From Dehalococcoidia bacterium (GTDB lineage: Bacteria; Chloroflexota; Dehalococcoidia; GIF9; UBA5629): a stretch of DNA of 64,000 bases. The stretch lies in contig PLME01000008.1 in NCBI GenBank assembly GCA_003142375.1, positions 31,586-95,585 of the forward strand, given 5' to 3'. This document shows positions 16,868-26,288 of this stretch, in pieces (the stretch's first letter is position 1; each line of letters starts with the position of its first letter). The notes under the pieces were generated by a model. It was not told the origin of the DNA and searched no databases. It was given only the letters and a program-made list of their open reading frames with translations. The translations under genes and the position numbers were made by a program.

Positions 16868-18634
16868 CTATTCCCAATCTCGCCTGACCTTCTTCTTATG
16901 CGGCTTCCTTTTTAATACTGCTACGAGTATCAGGAGAGCTAAGATACCCACGCCAATAAGAATAAGCGTTGTTGTGGTTACGAATCCCACCTTAACCAGG
17001 GAAGTGGTAGTCCAGTTGCTGGTATTGCCGGCGCCATCCGCGGCACGAACGTGCCAGTAGTATTCACCGTTGGGAAGCGCCTCGGCCTCACTCAGCGTAT
17101 ATTTGGCCTCGGTCAATTTGGTTTGTGAGATCAGAGTCTTAGCGAAATTGGACTGGTCGCTGATCTCAATATCATAAGTAACACCATTGCGGCTTGAAAC
17201 GTCAGTCCACTTAAACGTAACCTTGGTATTCCCCATGAAGCCCACCGTAGCGCCATCTCTGGGCGACGATATTTGCGGAACTTCAGGAGGCGTAGTATCC
17301 ACCGTGAATATAGTAGATGCGGTGACATTTTTCAGGTCAGTCGCCGTGATCGTCATCGGTCCGCTCTTGCCGCCGGGTACCTTGAAGATAGTCTGGAAAC
17401 TTCCACTATCGTTAGTTGTCCCGCTCGCGGCCGGAGCATCGCCGAATGACACGCTGAAATCCTTACTGCCGCTGAATCCCGAGCCGGTAACCCGGAGCTC
17501 ATCTTTGACAAACCCGGTCTTCGGCACAACCGTTATCTGCGGAAGCGTGGTGATGGTGGCAGGAGTAACATCCGCCGAAGAAGTCATTCTGCCATCTGCC
17601 TTCAGGGTATGGGGGCCGTTGACCGACTCCGGCAATTTAAAGGGGGAAGACCAGTAACCGGTGTCATCTGCCACAAGGTTCCTCAGTATTTGCTTACCGT
17701 CGAATAGAACCTCTACGGTGGTCTCGTTATTGGCAAACCCGCTGCCGCTAATTGTGATGTCATCTTCCGCATACCCGGAGCCCGGGCTGACCGATACTGC
17801 CGGGGAAACAGTAAAAATGAGGTTAGGAACATCCTTGGCTGTTGTATTATCACCGATTATATTCACTATGTGGCTGCCCTTATTGGAGCTGGGCACAGCA
17901 AATGAGGTGCTCCAGGAGCCATCAATTTGTGCTGTGAGCCCCGTACGTACGTCCTTGGAAGAAAACTGTATTTTGATTCCTTCAGCAGTGGCGAAGCCGG
18001 TGCCGGTGACCGTTACCAGAGTGCCGACACCGCCCGAAATAGGATCTATTGTTACGACGGGACTGACGGTAAACGGCTTGTCGGTCACATCAGAGGCCTT
18101 GGTTACATCGCCGGAGGCGTCTATGTTGTGAACGCCTTTGGTTAACGCCGGAGCAGTCAGGCTGGTATTCCATGCGCCGTTGGCATCGGCTGAAATGCCG
18201 GAGCTTGCGATAGTACCGTCAATGGTGACCGCAACGTTTTTCTCGCTGACACCAAAACCATGCCCGGCAACTGTAATGGCTGTACCCGCAGCACCGGAAT
18301 TAGGGGTGATGGCGATATAAGGCATGACAGTAAACGTTCCACTGTATACCTGTGTGCCGGTCGGCACCTCTATTTTTACAGTGTGTTCGCCGCCATACGA
18401 CTCCGGGACGGCAAACGAGGCAGAACCATTGGTATCAGCGGTACCCTGCTGAATAGATACATCATCCCACTTGATATTATAAGAAACGCCACTGGTTAAC
18501 CCGGTGGCCGTCACTTCCAGCCCAACAACGCCCTGAGTAGGACTGATTCCCAGGCTTGCCTGAACGCTGCCGACTGGGATAAGGGTGAGGACAATGGTTA
18601 AAAGTGCGACCATAACCAGCACCTTTTTTCTCAT
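16868..18634 (-). CDS. Surface protein with TIG/Ig-like repeats and C-terminal anchor
   Basis: A 588-residue protein. ATG 18634 is chosen because AAGGAGG lies 7 bases upstream. It has a Sec signal (ends near VQASLG), five or so IPT/TIG-like repeats of about 85 residues, each with a G-T-GF-type turn (TVAGHGFG, TVTGTGFA, TISGSGFA, RVTGSGFS), then a fibronectin-III-like domain (about 455-550). A C-terminal transmembrane helix and a basic tail (KRKPHKKKVRR) anchor it. It fits a single-membrane cell surface or S-layer-associated protein. Confidence 0.75.
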   Translation of the reverse strand: MRKKVLVMVALLTIVLTLIPVGSVQASLGISPTQGVVGLEVTATGLTSGVSYNIKWDDVSIQQGTADTNGSASFAVPESYGGEHTVKIEVPTGTQVYSGTFTVMPYIAITPNSGAAGTAITVAGHGFGVSEKNVAVTIDGTIASSGISADANGAWNTSLTAPALTKGVHNIDASGDVTKASDVTDKPFTVSPVVTIDPISGGVGTLVTVTGTGFATAEGIKIQFSSKDVRTGLTAQIDGSWSTSFAVPSSNKGSHIVNIIGDNTTAKDVPNLIFTVSPAVSVSPGSGYAEDDITISGSGFANNETTVEVLFDGKQILRNLVADDTGYWSSPFKLPESVNGPHTLKADGRMTSSADVTPATITTLPQITVVPKTGFVKDELRVTGSGFSGSKDFSVSFGDAPAASGTTNDSGSFQTIFKVPGGKSGPMTITATDLKNVTASTIFTVDTTPPEVPQISSPRDGATVGFMGNTKVTFKWTDVSSRNGVTYDIEISDQSNFAKTLISQTKLTEAKYTLSEAEALPNGEYYWHVRAADGAGNTSNWTTTSLVKVGFVTTTTLILIGVGILALLILVAVLKRKPHKKKVRRDWE

Positions 18635-18765
18635 ATCCATACCTCCTTATATAAATAATATCTAAAATGTTGGGTAATTAATAGGGGGTATGTGCACTAC
18701 CATTGCGTAGAATCGTACCTCCCGCTTCCTGCAGCTTCCGAATTGATCGTTACTGAAGAAATTAT

Positions 18766-20367
18766 TCAAGGATTCCTAAAGCGCTGACCCAGCGAGGAGA
18801 GGAAATTATGTGCCTGGATTTGACGGTTTTTTTCCTCTTCGGTCCATTTCAGCAAATTTTGCATTTCCTTTGCGACAACTGCTACCGCGTCCCTTCCCTG
18901 GTCCTTCCTGAGTCCGACAATGCTGCGCCTGACCATAAAGTCATTGACTGTCATACAGCTCTCCATTTGGACCGCATGCCGGATTTGAGCAATGATATCG
19001 GGGCCGCCTGCGCTGATCTGCTGCGCTCCGGACGTGTCCTGTTTGGCAATAGCGATCACCTCACGGCAACGGGACCCGTACAGCTCAGATAGATGGCTTA
19101 CGACTGGATACGGCAGTCCGCTTTCGCCAACCAAGCTCTTTACATCTTCATCCGTAAGCTCCGGCGCTCCCGGCAAAGCCTTCTCACCCGTTATACACTT
19201 TGCTTTATTACCCATTTTCTTGCAGACAAGGTCCGTTGCATCCCTTGCCACGGCCCTGTAGGCAGTAATTTTGCCGCCCAGGATAGTTACCAGCCCATCC
19301 AGTTTATCGGTTTTACTGTGGTCAATCAGCTCATGGCTTCGTGATGTATTCGAAGCTGACTTTCCGGGTTTGAGCGCCAGGGACCTCAGGCCGGCATAGG
19401 CATAGAAAATATCCTCGGTTTTGACATCAGGGTAAGCAAAATGCAGGCCGTCCAGGATGTATTTGACGTCTGCCGCAGTTGCAAAGACGGCATCAAGGTT
19501 ATCTTTATAGTCTGTATCTGTCGTGCCCACCAGGGAGTATTCCCGCCAGGGTATAACGAAGAAGAGGCGTCCGTCGACCGGTGAAAAAAGTACCAGGGCA
19601 TCATGGGAAATTTTGGGAATCATAATGTGAACGCCCTTGGTCCTGCGCAAATAGGCCGGTTTGTTAGTAAATATCATGTCCTTGACCACGTCCACCCAAT
19701 GACCGGCCGCGTTGACGATCAATTTGCCCCTGGCCTGTAATGTCTTGCCGGATATTTCATCTTTTATTTCAACACCGGTGATCCGGTTATCTTCACGTAT
19801 CAGCTTGGTGATACGGGCATGATTGACCACTGTTGCACCGCCTTCATAGGCGGAAAGCGCGGTCTCGAAGTTGAGCCTTTCAGTCAGGGGTATAGCGCAA
19901 TCCGAATACATGTAAGACCCCTGCAGGTTGTCTATTTTCAAACCCGGTTCAAGCTCGAGGGTTTTCTTTTTGGAGAAATATTTATGATTAGGAAGGGTTT
20001 TATCGAAGGAAATGACGTCATACAGTGTCACTCCCAGGGCCATTTTGATATTCAGGAATGTGTTGTGTACAGGGATAAGAAACGACAGGTGGTGCACCAG
20101 GTGGGGAGCGATGCGCAGCATAACTTCTCTCTCACTGAGGTCTTGCCTGACTAGGGCGAATTCAAGCTGGGCGAGGTAGCGCAATCCTCCGTGGATGAGC
20201 CTGGTTGAACGGGACGTCGTTCCGGAACCGAAGTCATCTTTCTCGATTAACAGCGTGTCCAGCCCGCGTAGAGTAGTGTCGCGGGCGACTCCCGCCCCCA
20301 CAATTCCGCCGCCGATGACGATTACATCGTAGGTTTTATTGGGTATCGATTTGAAATCTCTTTTCAT
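18766..20367 (-). CDS. glpD: Glycerol-3-phosphate dehydrogenase (FAD)
   Basis: A 533-residue flavoprotein that oxidises sn-glycerol-3-phosphate to dihydroxyacetone phosphate and passes electrons to quinone. The FAD dinucleotide motif VIVIGGGIVGAGVARD is near the N-terminus, followed by TSRSTRLIHGGLRYL and the typical GGKITAYR segment. The ATG at 20367 has GAGGTGG upstream; an in-frame GTG lies nine bases earlier. It follows glpK by 15 bases, forming a glycerol-use operon. No glpF is seen here. Confidence 0.93.
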   Translation of the reverse strand: MKRDFKSIPNKTYDVIVIGGGIVGAGVARDTTLRGLDTLLIEKDDFGSGTTSRSTRLIHGGLRYLAQLEFALVRQDLSEREVMLRIAPHLVHHLSFLIPVHNTFLNIKMALGVTLYDVISFDKTLPNHKYFSKKKTLELEPGLKIDNLQGSYMYSDCAIPLTERLNFETALSAYEGGATVVNHARITKLIREDNRITGVEIKDEISGKTLQARGKLIVNAAGHWVDVVKDMIFTNKPAYLRRTKGVHIMIPKISHDALVLFSPVDGRLFFVIPWREYSLVGTTDTDYKDNLDAVFATAADVKYILDGLHFAYPDVKTEDIFYAYAGLRSLALKPGKSASNTSRSHELIDHSKTDKLDGLVTILGGKITAYRAVARDATDLVCKKMGNKAKCITGEKALPGAPELTDEDVKSLVGESGLPYPVVSHLSELYGSRCREVIAIAKQDTSGAQQISAGGPDIIAQIRHAVQMESCMTVNDFMVRRSIVGLRKDQGRDAVAVVAKEMQNLLKWTEEEKNRQIQAHNFLSSLGQRFRNP

Positions 20368-20382
20368 TTTTTCCACCTCAAG

Positions 20383-21885
20383 CTATTTTTTAATCCACCC
20401 ATGAGCCCTTTCAACCGCCCGCAGCCAATTAGAATATAATTGATCACGCTGGTCTGCGGACATCTTGGGTTCGAATGTAGCTGAGGAGCGCCATTTTTTA
20501 GCAATTTCGTCGGTATTTTTCCATTGGCCGGTAGCCAGGCCGGCCAGATAAGCTACACCGAGTGCGGTGGTCTCGGCCACGGCAGCAACCTGGATAGGCA
20601 TATTGGTGATGTCAGCCTGGAATTGCATGAGCAGTGAATTGGCGGTGCCGCCGCCGTCCACCCTAAGAATTGGAATCTTTATGCCGGCTTCCAATTTCAT
20701 GGTGTCGACTACGTCCCGGACCTGGTACGCTTCTGCTTCCAGTGTAGCCCTGGCGATGTGGCCGTTGGTGGTGCCCCTGGTTATGCCTATGATAGTGCCC
20801 CTGGCATACATATCCCAGTAAGGGGCGCCAAGGCCAGCCAGTGCAGGAACGAAATATACTCCCCCGTTGTCCGGTTCCGACTCGGCCAGCGCCTCGCTTT
20901 GCGCCGCGGTTTTGATAATTTTCAGGCCGTCGCGCAGCCATTGGATGGCTGCTCCGGTGATAAAAACACTGCCTTCCAGTGCGTAGATGATTTTACCTTC
21001 CAAACCCCAGGCCAGGCTGGTAAGCAGCCCTTTTTTGGAAAATGTCGGTTTCTCTCCGCTGTTAAGCAATATAAAAGAACCGGTGCCGTAGGTGTTTTTA
21101 GCCATGCCGGGCGTATAGCACGCCTGACCGAAAAGAGCAGCCTGCTGATCGCCCGCAATGGCGCATAAGTTAATCTCCTCTTTACCCAAAATACCGGGTG
21201 CCGTTATACCATAGGCTAAGCTGGAGGGTATAACTTTGGGCAGCATATTAGCGGGAATATTGAGGGCGGCCATAATATCCTTATCCCATTTGAGAGTGTT
21301 GATATTGTAAAGCATGGTACGTGAGGCGTTGCTGTAATCCGTTACATGAGCTTTACCGCCGCTTAATTTCCAGGCAAGCCAGGTGTCTATAGTGCCGAAA
21401 AGCAGGTCACCTTGCTCGGCGCGTTTTTGTCCTTCCTTAATATGGTCCAATATCCAGCGTATTTTGGTAGCGGAAAAGTATGCATCGGGTATTAAACCTG
21501 TTTTCTGATAAATTACATCAGCCAGGCCCTTGTTCTTGAGGTCCTCCACGAGAGATGCAGTGCGCCGGCACTGCCATACTATGGCATTGCTGACAGGTTC
21601 ACCGGTCTTCTTGTCCCAGACTACTGTAGTTTCCCGCTGGTTGGTAATTCCGATGCCGGATATGGCGGTCGGCGATATGCCTGCTTTTTTTATCGCGGCA
21701 TGAGCAACATCCACGGCAGTCTGAAATATTTCACTTGGATTGTGTTCCACCCAGCCTGGCTGGGGGTAGATCTGTTTTATCTCCCTATCCGCATCCGCAA
21801 CCGGTTTTCCTTCCCCATCAAACAATATAGCTGCCGTTCCTGTCGTTCCCTGATCGATGGAAAGAATATATTTGTTATCAGGCAT
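20383..21885 (-). CDS. glpK: Glycerol kinase
   Basis: A 500-residue FGGY-family kinase that makes glycerol-3-phosphate from glycerol and ATP. Visible family segments are SIDQGTTGTAAILFD at the N-terminus, GITNQRETTVVW, WKLSGG and the late LRVDGGGTANSLLMQFQAD. Length fits the family. GAGGTGG lies just before the ATG. It is the first gene of glpK-glpD. Confidence 0.96.
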   Translation of the reverse strand: MPDNKYILSIDQGTTGTAAILFDGEGKPVADADREIKQIYPQPGWVEHNPSEIFQTAVDVAHAAIKKAGISPTAISGIGITNQRETTVVWDKKTGEPVSNAIVWQCRRTASLVEDLKNKGLADVIYQKTGLIPDAYFSATKIRWILDHIKEGQKRAEQGDLLFGTIDTWLAWKLSGGKAHVTDYSNASRTMLYNINTLKWDKDIMAALNIPANMLPKVIPSSLAYGITAPGILGKEEINLCAIAGDQQAALFGQACYTPGMAKNTYGTGSFILLNSGEKPTFSKKGLLTSLAWGLEGKIIYALEGSVFITGAAIQWLRDGLKIIKTAAQSEALAESEPDNGGVYFVPALAGLGAPYWDMYARGTIIGITRGTTNGHIARATLEAEAYQVRDVVDTMKLEAGIKIPILRVDGGGTANSLLMQFQADITNMPIQVAAVAETTALGVAYLAGLATGQWKNTDEIAKKWRSSATFEPKMSADQRDQLYSNWLRAVERAHGWIKK

Positions 21886-22055
21886 GCTCCACCTCGCTCC
21901 GATTGTGAATTCGGACTATTTTAGCATTAATAAAATCACGTTACTACTATGCGACATGCTCAAATGCGAAGGCGTCGAGGGGCCACACCGTTTGATTTAA
22001 GCCCTTTCTGATTGTATCATAAGTTCATACAAAAACAGGTTGGACAAAGCGAAAA

Positions 22056-22655
22056 ATGCAGATTAAGAAAAGCAGTAAAGAGACAGTTATGGGCAACCTG
22101 CTGCTGGCTGTCAACCGCCTGCAGAAATGTAAAGAATTTTCTCTGCTGATGCCGGAGGTCCGGGTCAATGTGGTCTATGCTATGCGCGGAGCAAAAACCG
22201 GTGAAGATGTGGCTGCAGTCGATGGCAGGATAACAGTAGTAAATGGATATCCTCACGCATCGGGCCTGCCGAAATGGGGCGCCTCGGATCATATGGCCCG
22301 GCTTATACTTGAGGCACGTAAATATAACCCATCGATCAATGCCGGCATCAATTTCAAATGTGATAAGGGAATCATCGGGCTGGTTAAGAGATATGCCCGT
22401 CAAAAGAAATTGCCTTACGGTTGGATTGACAGGACGAAGGAGCCCCCGGAAGCCTCCAGCATCGACGGCATGTCCATACCATGGAAGGTGAAATATCTGG
22501 TTAAGCAGTGCGGACAGGTGCCCATACTGTTTTATGAAGGTGATGGCTGGGGTAAGGAGCCCTTGTTTTTTGCCCTTGGTGAAGATGCGGTCAGCGTGGT
22601 CAAGATGGCTGTGGAAATTTCCGGCCTGTATAAAAAAGAATACGCCGGCAAATAG
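22056..22655 (+). CDS. thiN: ThiN-type thiamine-phosphate synthase
   Basis: A 199-residue stand-alone ThiN domain (PF10120 type), which joins HMP-pyrophosphate and thiazole phosphate to thiamine phosphate in place of ThiE. Family segments seen: MPEVRVNVVYAM, EDVAAVDGRI, WGASDHMARLILEA, INFKCDKGI and GWGKEPLFFALG. R58 and H79 are 21 residues apart, matching, as I recall, the catalytic Arg320/His341 pair of an archaeal ThiN. It is usually fused to ThiD in archaea. The start could also be the ATG 33 bases later. nadA follows after 15 bases. Confidence 0.8.
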   Translation: MQIKKSSKETVMGNLLLAVNRLQKCKEFSLLMPEVRVNVVYAMRGAKTGEDVAAVDGRITVVNGYPHASGLPKWGASDHMARLILEARKYNPSINAGINFKCDKGIIGLVKRYARQKKLPYGWIDRTKEPPEASSIDGMSIPWKVKYLVKQCGQVPILFYEGDGWGKEPLFFALGEDAVSVVKMAVEISGLYKKEYAGK

Positions 22656-22670
22656 ACTTGGGGAAAATCC

Positions 22671-23588
22671 ATGGAACCTGACGATAAAAATAAAGAACTG
22701 GTCGATAAAATACTCGAGCATAAGCGAAGGCGCGGCGCCGTGATCCTGGCGCATAACTATCAGCGATCGGAAGTGCAGGATATCGGGGATTTTGTCGGTG
22801 ATTCACTGGAATTGAGCAGGGAGGCAGCGAAAACAGATGCCAGGGTGATAGTATTTTGCGGAGTGCATTTTATGGCTGAGACAGCCTCTATTCTTTGTCC
22901 CGATAAAGTCGTATTGCTGCCGGACGAGGGCGCCGGCTGCCCGATGGCTGATATGATCACGGCCAAAGACCTTATTGAAAAAAAGAATGGATTGCCGGGT
23001 GTACATGTAGTCTGCTACGTCAACTCTTCTGCAGCCGTGAAAGCCGAGTCGGAGATATGCTGCACATCGGCCAACGCTGTCGAGGTGGTAAAAAGCATCG
23101 GCGAAGGGGAAATCCTGTTTGTGCCGGATCAATACCTGGGGCAGTATGTGGCAACCAAGGTTAACCGTCCTCTGATTGTCTGGCAGGGTTATTGCCCGAC
23201 CCATGCTAAGATTCAACCCGAGGACATATTGAACCAGAAGGAAAAATATCCCGGTGCGCTGGTGCTGGTGCATCCCGAATGCCGCCCGGACGTTATTGCG
23301 CTGGCAGACCGGGTGTTGAGCACTGGCGGCATGATGAAATTTGCTCGCCAGACCGATGCCAAGGTGATGATCATCGCCACGGAAAGCGGCCTGCTGCACC
23401 GGCTGGGCAAAGAGAATCCGGGCAAAACCTTTGTTCCTGTTACGCGCAAGGCACTCTGCCCCAACATGAAGAGGATTACGCTTGAGAAAGTGTTATGGTC
23501 GTTAGAGGGTATGAAATACGAGATCAAGGTGCCGGAAGATATCAGGGTGAGGGCTAAATTGGCCCTTGATAAAATGCTGGCTATATAA
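22671..23588 (+). CDS. nadA: Quinolinate synthase A
   Basis: A 305-residue [4Fe-4S] enzyme that condenses iminoaspartate with dihydroxyacetone phosphate in NAD synthesis. The HNYQ segment near the start, the three cluster cysteines (AGCPMAD, CCTSAN and LCPNMK) and the HPECRPDV segment are present. GGGGA precedes the ATG. nadB and nadC are not next to it. The downstream desulfurase and scaffold genes may serve its iron-sulfur cluster. Confidence 0.95.
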   Translation: MEPDDKNKELVDKILEHKRRRGAVILAHNYQRSEVQDIGDFVGDSLELSREAAKTDARVIVFCGVHFMAETASILCPDKVVLLPDEGAGCPMADMITAKDLIEKKNGLPGVHVVCYVNSSAAVKAESEICCTSANAVEVVKSIGEGEILFVPDQYLGQYVATKVNRPLIVWQGYCPTHAKIQPEDILNQKEKYPGALVLVHPECRPDVIALADRVLSTGGMMKFARQTDAKVMIIATESGLLHRLGKENPGKTFVPVTRKALCPNMKRITLEKVLWSLEGMKYEIKVPEDIRVRAKLALDKMLAI

Positions 23589-23635
23589 TTTGGTTACGTC
23601 CGGTTATTGCATTAACATTTTTATAGTGGGGTAAG

Positions 23636-24817
23636 ATGAGAAAAGTATATATGGACAATGTAGCGGCCGCTCCCTTGCTTCCCGAGGTGAGAGAGGCCAT
23701 GATGCCGTTTCTTAAAGAAACGTTTGGAAACCCTCAATCCTTGCATTCATGGGGCGATGGAGCAAGGGATGCTCTTGAAAAGGCACGTGAGCAGGTAGCT
23801 TCCCTGATAGGCGGAGTTGCCGAAGAAGTGTTCTTCACTTGCAGCGGCACCGAGTCAAATAATATGGCGGTCAAGGGGATAGCAAGGGCCAGGGCCGATA
23901 AAGGGAAACATATAATTATTTCCGCCATTGAGCATTTCTCCGTGATGAATTCTGCACGCACACTGGAGAAAGAAGGGTTTGAGGTCACGATGGTACCTGT
24001 GAATAGCTACGGTATAGTCGACCCTGATGAAATAGTCCGCAATATCAGGAAGGATACAGTGCTGGTTTCCATCATGCACGCTAATGGCGAGGTAGGTACA
24101 ATTGAGCCGATAGTCGAGATAGCGAAAAAACTGCCCAAAGACGGCCCGGCCTTCCATACCGATGCAGTGGCAAGCACTGGGAATATACCGATCAATGTGA
24201 AAGAACTGGGCATTCATGCCCTGAGCCTGGCAGGCAACCAATTTTACGGGCCCCGCGGCAGCGCGGCCCTGTGGGTAAAGCGAGGAGTGAGGATACTGCC
24301 TCTCATGGACGGCGGCATCCAGGAAGGCGGCCGGCGGCCGGGGACCGAAGATGTGCCGGCGATCGTAGGATTGGGAAAGGCTGCCGAGATAGCCAAAGCG
24401 GAAATCCCCGCAAAGAGCAGCAGATTTATCCGCCTGCGCGATTTGTTGATAGAGGGGGTATTAAACAAAATCGAGCATTCCATGTTGACCGGACACCCTA
24501 CCCAACGTTTGCCCAATTATGCCAGTTTCTGCCTGAGGTTCATCGAGGGCGAGGGAATGCTTATGCTGCTTGATAGCCATGGTATAGCCGGCGCCAGCGG
24601 ATCCGCTTGCACCTCCCGTGCGCTGAAAGCGTCACATGTACTCCTTGCTATGGGGATATCCCACGAGGTGTCGCAGGGCTCCATGCTGTTTACCCTTGGT
24701 CTGGACAACACAGAAGATGACGTTGCTTATGTTCTGGAGAAGCTGCCGCAGGTTGTGGACCGGCTTAGGCAGATGTCTCCATTGTATTCAAAATTTATCA
24801 AAGAGCAGAAGGGGTGA
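23636..24817 (+). CDS. NifS/IscS-like cysteine desulfurase lacking the PLP lysine
   Basis: A 393-residue fold-type I protein of the cysteine desulfurase family. The sulfur-carrying Cys (C325 in GASGSACTSRAL), H100 in AIEHFSV, N150 in HANGEVG, D176 in FHTDAVA and the SGTESNN loop are conserved. At the Schiff-base lysine position, where the family has SAHKxxGPKG, the sequence is LAGNQFYGPRG: Q202 replaces the lysine, and the usual Gln near D176 is also changed. The IscS of Archaeoglobus fulgidus lacks this lysine too, so activity without covalent PLP is uncertain. iscU follows directly. Confidence 0.88.
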   Translation: MRKVYMDNVAAAPLLPEVREAMMPFLKETFGNPQSLHSWGDGARDALEKAREQVASLIGGVAEEVFFTCSGTESNNMAVKGIARARADKGKHIIISAIEHFSVMNSARTLEKEGFEVTMVPVNSYGIVDPDEIVRNIRKDTVLVSIMHANGEVGTIEPIVEIAKKLPKDGPAFHTDAVASTGNIPINVKELGIHALSLAGNQFYGPRGSAALWVKRGVRILPLMDGGIQEGGRRPGTEDVPAIVGLGKAAEIAKAEIPAKSSRFIRLRDLLIEGVLNKIEHSMLTGHPTQRLPNYASFCLRFIEGEGMLMLLDSHGIAGASGSACTSRALKASHVLLAMGISHEVSQGSMLFTLGLDNTEDDVAYVLEKLPQVVDRLRQMSPLYSKFIKEQKG

Positions 24818-24822
24818 TATTT

Positions 24823-25263
24823 ATGCCTGTATATAGTGAAAAGGTAATGCAACACTTCATGAACCCGCATAATGTGGGCGAGATTGCCGATGCCGATGGT
24901 ATCGGGGAAATCGGGAACCCGGTTTGCGGCGACATGATGACATTTTACATAAAGGTAAAAGACAACCGCCTGGAGGATGTGAAGTACAAGACTTTTGGCT
25001 GTGGGGCGGCGATTGCAGTATCCAGCATGGTCAGCGATATGGTCAAGGGGAAGACACTGGAGGAAGCGCTGACGGTGACACCTTCCATGGTTGCCAAGGA
25101 GCTTGAAGGCCTTCCCAAAAACAAATTCCACTGTTCCAACCTGGGGGCACAAGCATTAAGGAAAGCCATCAGGAATTATGCCATTAAAAATAAGATAGAT
25201 ATACCGGGTCTTACTGATCAAGAAGAGCCGGAGGAGGAAGATGAACATGCCTGCGAAACCTAA
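24823..25263 (+). CDS. iscU: IscU/NifU-like Fe-S scaffold
   Basis: A 146-residue scaffold on which [2Fe-2S] clusters are assembled. The three cluster cysteines C35, C60 and C104 (with D37 and the HCS context) are present, so the metal site is complete. The C-terminus adds an acidic tail (EEPEEEDEHACET). ATG 24823 is chosen because AAGGGG lies upstream; an in-frame GTG overlaps the previous stop. The start lies 5 bases after the desulfurase stop, and the next gene overlaps its 3' end. Confidence 0.92.
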   Translation: MPVYSEKVMQHFMNPHNVGEIADADGIGEIGNPVCGDMMTFYIKVKDNRLEDVKYKTFGCGAAIAVSSMVSDMVKGKTLEEALTVTPSMVAKELEGLPKNKFHCSNLGAQALRKAIRNYAIKNKIDIPGLTDQEEPEEEDEHACET

Positions 25264-25447
25264 AAAAGATGAAAAGCCCGTAATTTGCCGATGCGTCTGC
25301 CCGTACTGCGATGTTGAAATCATCGTGGAGGATTCACCTTTCTGCAATGTTTGCAAGGTGAGTTTTGGAAGGTGCGCCAGTTGCGGAGCCGTGATAATGG
25401 AAGAAAAAGCCGTCAAGTGTCCAAGCTGCGGTAAGCCGCTCAAATAA
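25241..25447 (+). CDS. Small multi-cysteine zinc-ribbon protein
   Basis: A 68-residue protein with nine cysteines, arranged as CRCVCPYC, CNVC, CASC and CPSC, enough for two zinc sites or a small Fe-S site. It starts inside the 3' end of iscU with a GGAGGAGG site and is clearly in the same operon. The family is not recognised. Its place between iscU and dsrE suggests a role in metal or sulfur transfer. Confidence 0.65.
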   Translation: MNMPAKPKKDEKPVICRCVCPYCDVEIIVEDSPFCNVCKVSFGRCASCGAVIMEEKAVKCPSCGKPLK

Positions 25448-25460
25448 TAGGAGGTTGGGG

Positions 25461-25943
25461 ATGGCCGAGAAAGAAAAGATGACCCTTATCCTTTTCTCGG
25501 GTGAAATGGATAAGGCATTGGCAGCATTCAATATAGCTGTGGGCGGGGCCAGTTCAGGTATGGACGTTACCATATTCTTCACCTTCTGGGGCCTGAATGT
25601 CATAAAGAGGAACGAGGGGAGCATCAAGAGCAAGGGTATAATGCGCAATATGTTGAACTTCATGAATCGCGGCGGCGCCAAACGCTTGCCGCTGTCCAAG
25701 TTCCACATGATGGGGATGGGCAAGGCTATGATGCAAAGGCTGATGAAGGATATCAATTTCCCTCAGGTCGATGAGCTGATCAAATTGGCCAAGGAGCTTG
25801 ACGTCAAGTTTATTGCCTGTACCACGACCATGGGCATGATGGGCATTACCAGGGATGCTTTTATCCCTGAGGTCGACACCTTTGCCGGTGTTGCCACGTA
25901 TATCGCCGAAGCCCGTGAAAGCAAAATAAGTTTGTTTATTTAG
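25461..25943 (+). CDS. DsrE/DsrF-like (DsrE2 type) sulfur-transfer family protein
   Basis: A 160-residue protein of the DsrE2 group, with LILFSGEMDKALAAFNIA at the start, DVTIFFTFWGLN, a Met-rich middle (HMMGMGKAMM), and FIACTTTMGMMGI, which holds the only central cysteine. These proteins commonly accompany TusA and carry sulfane sulfur or associate with the membrane. AGGAGG is 6 bases before the ATG. TusA follows after 10 bases. Confidence 0.85.
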   Translation: MAEKEKMTLILFSGEMDKALAAFNIAVGGASSGMDVTIFFTFWGLNVIKRNEGSIKSKGIMRNMLNFMNRGGAKRLPLSKFHMMGMGKAMMQRLMKDINFPQVDELIKLAKELDVKFIACTTTMGMMGITRDAFIPEVDTFAGVATYIAEARESKISLFI

Positions 25944-25953
25944 GAGCGGCGTA

Positions 25954-26187
25954 ATGAAAGCTGATGTGACGGTTGATTGCCTCGGCCTGTACTGTCCGAT
26001 GCCTATCGTGCATACCGCCAGGAAAATGAAAGAAATGCAGCCCGGCCAGGTGCTTGAAGTCGTTGCCGATGACGAGGGGATAAAGGAGGATATGCCTAAT
26101 TGGGCCAAAATGACCGGGAATGAGTTCCTGGGCATCGAGGAAGAGGGTGGGAAATTGCACGTGTTCGTGAAGAAAGCTCAATCCTAG
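25954..26187 (+). CDS. tusA: TusA/SirA-family sulfur carrier
   Basis: A 77-residue protein with the CPxP motif at C14 (LYCPMPIV) and the family's GQVLEVVADD segment. It relays persulfide sulfur from a desulfurase to acceptors such as tRNA-thiolation or Fe-S pathways. GGAG lies 7 bases before the ATG. It ends the operon that starts at thiN. Confidence 0.9.
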   Translation: MKADVTVDCLGLYCPMPIVHTARKMKEMQPGQVLEVVADDEGIKEDMPNWAKMTGNEFLGIEEEGGKLHVFVKKAQS

Positions 26188-26196
26188 TGTCCTTGA

Positions 26197-26225
26197 TTGC
26201 AATGGCTTAGGGGCGTTGATATAAT
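26197..26225 (+). promoter_or_regulatory. Sigma-70-type promoter
   Basis: TTGCAA (26197-26202), 17-bp spacer, TATAAT (26220-26225), 63 bases before the ATG at 26289. Confidence 0.5.
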
Positions 26226-26288
26226 TTCTTACAGTTGTACTCGAATTTATAGGTAGCGACGGCCCAAACGGCCTCGCAAGAGGGGAAA

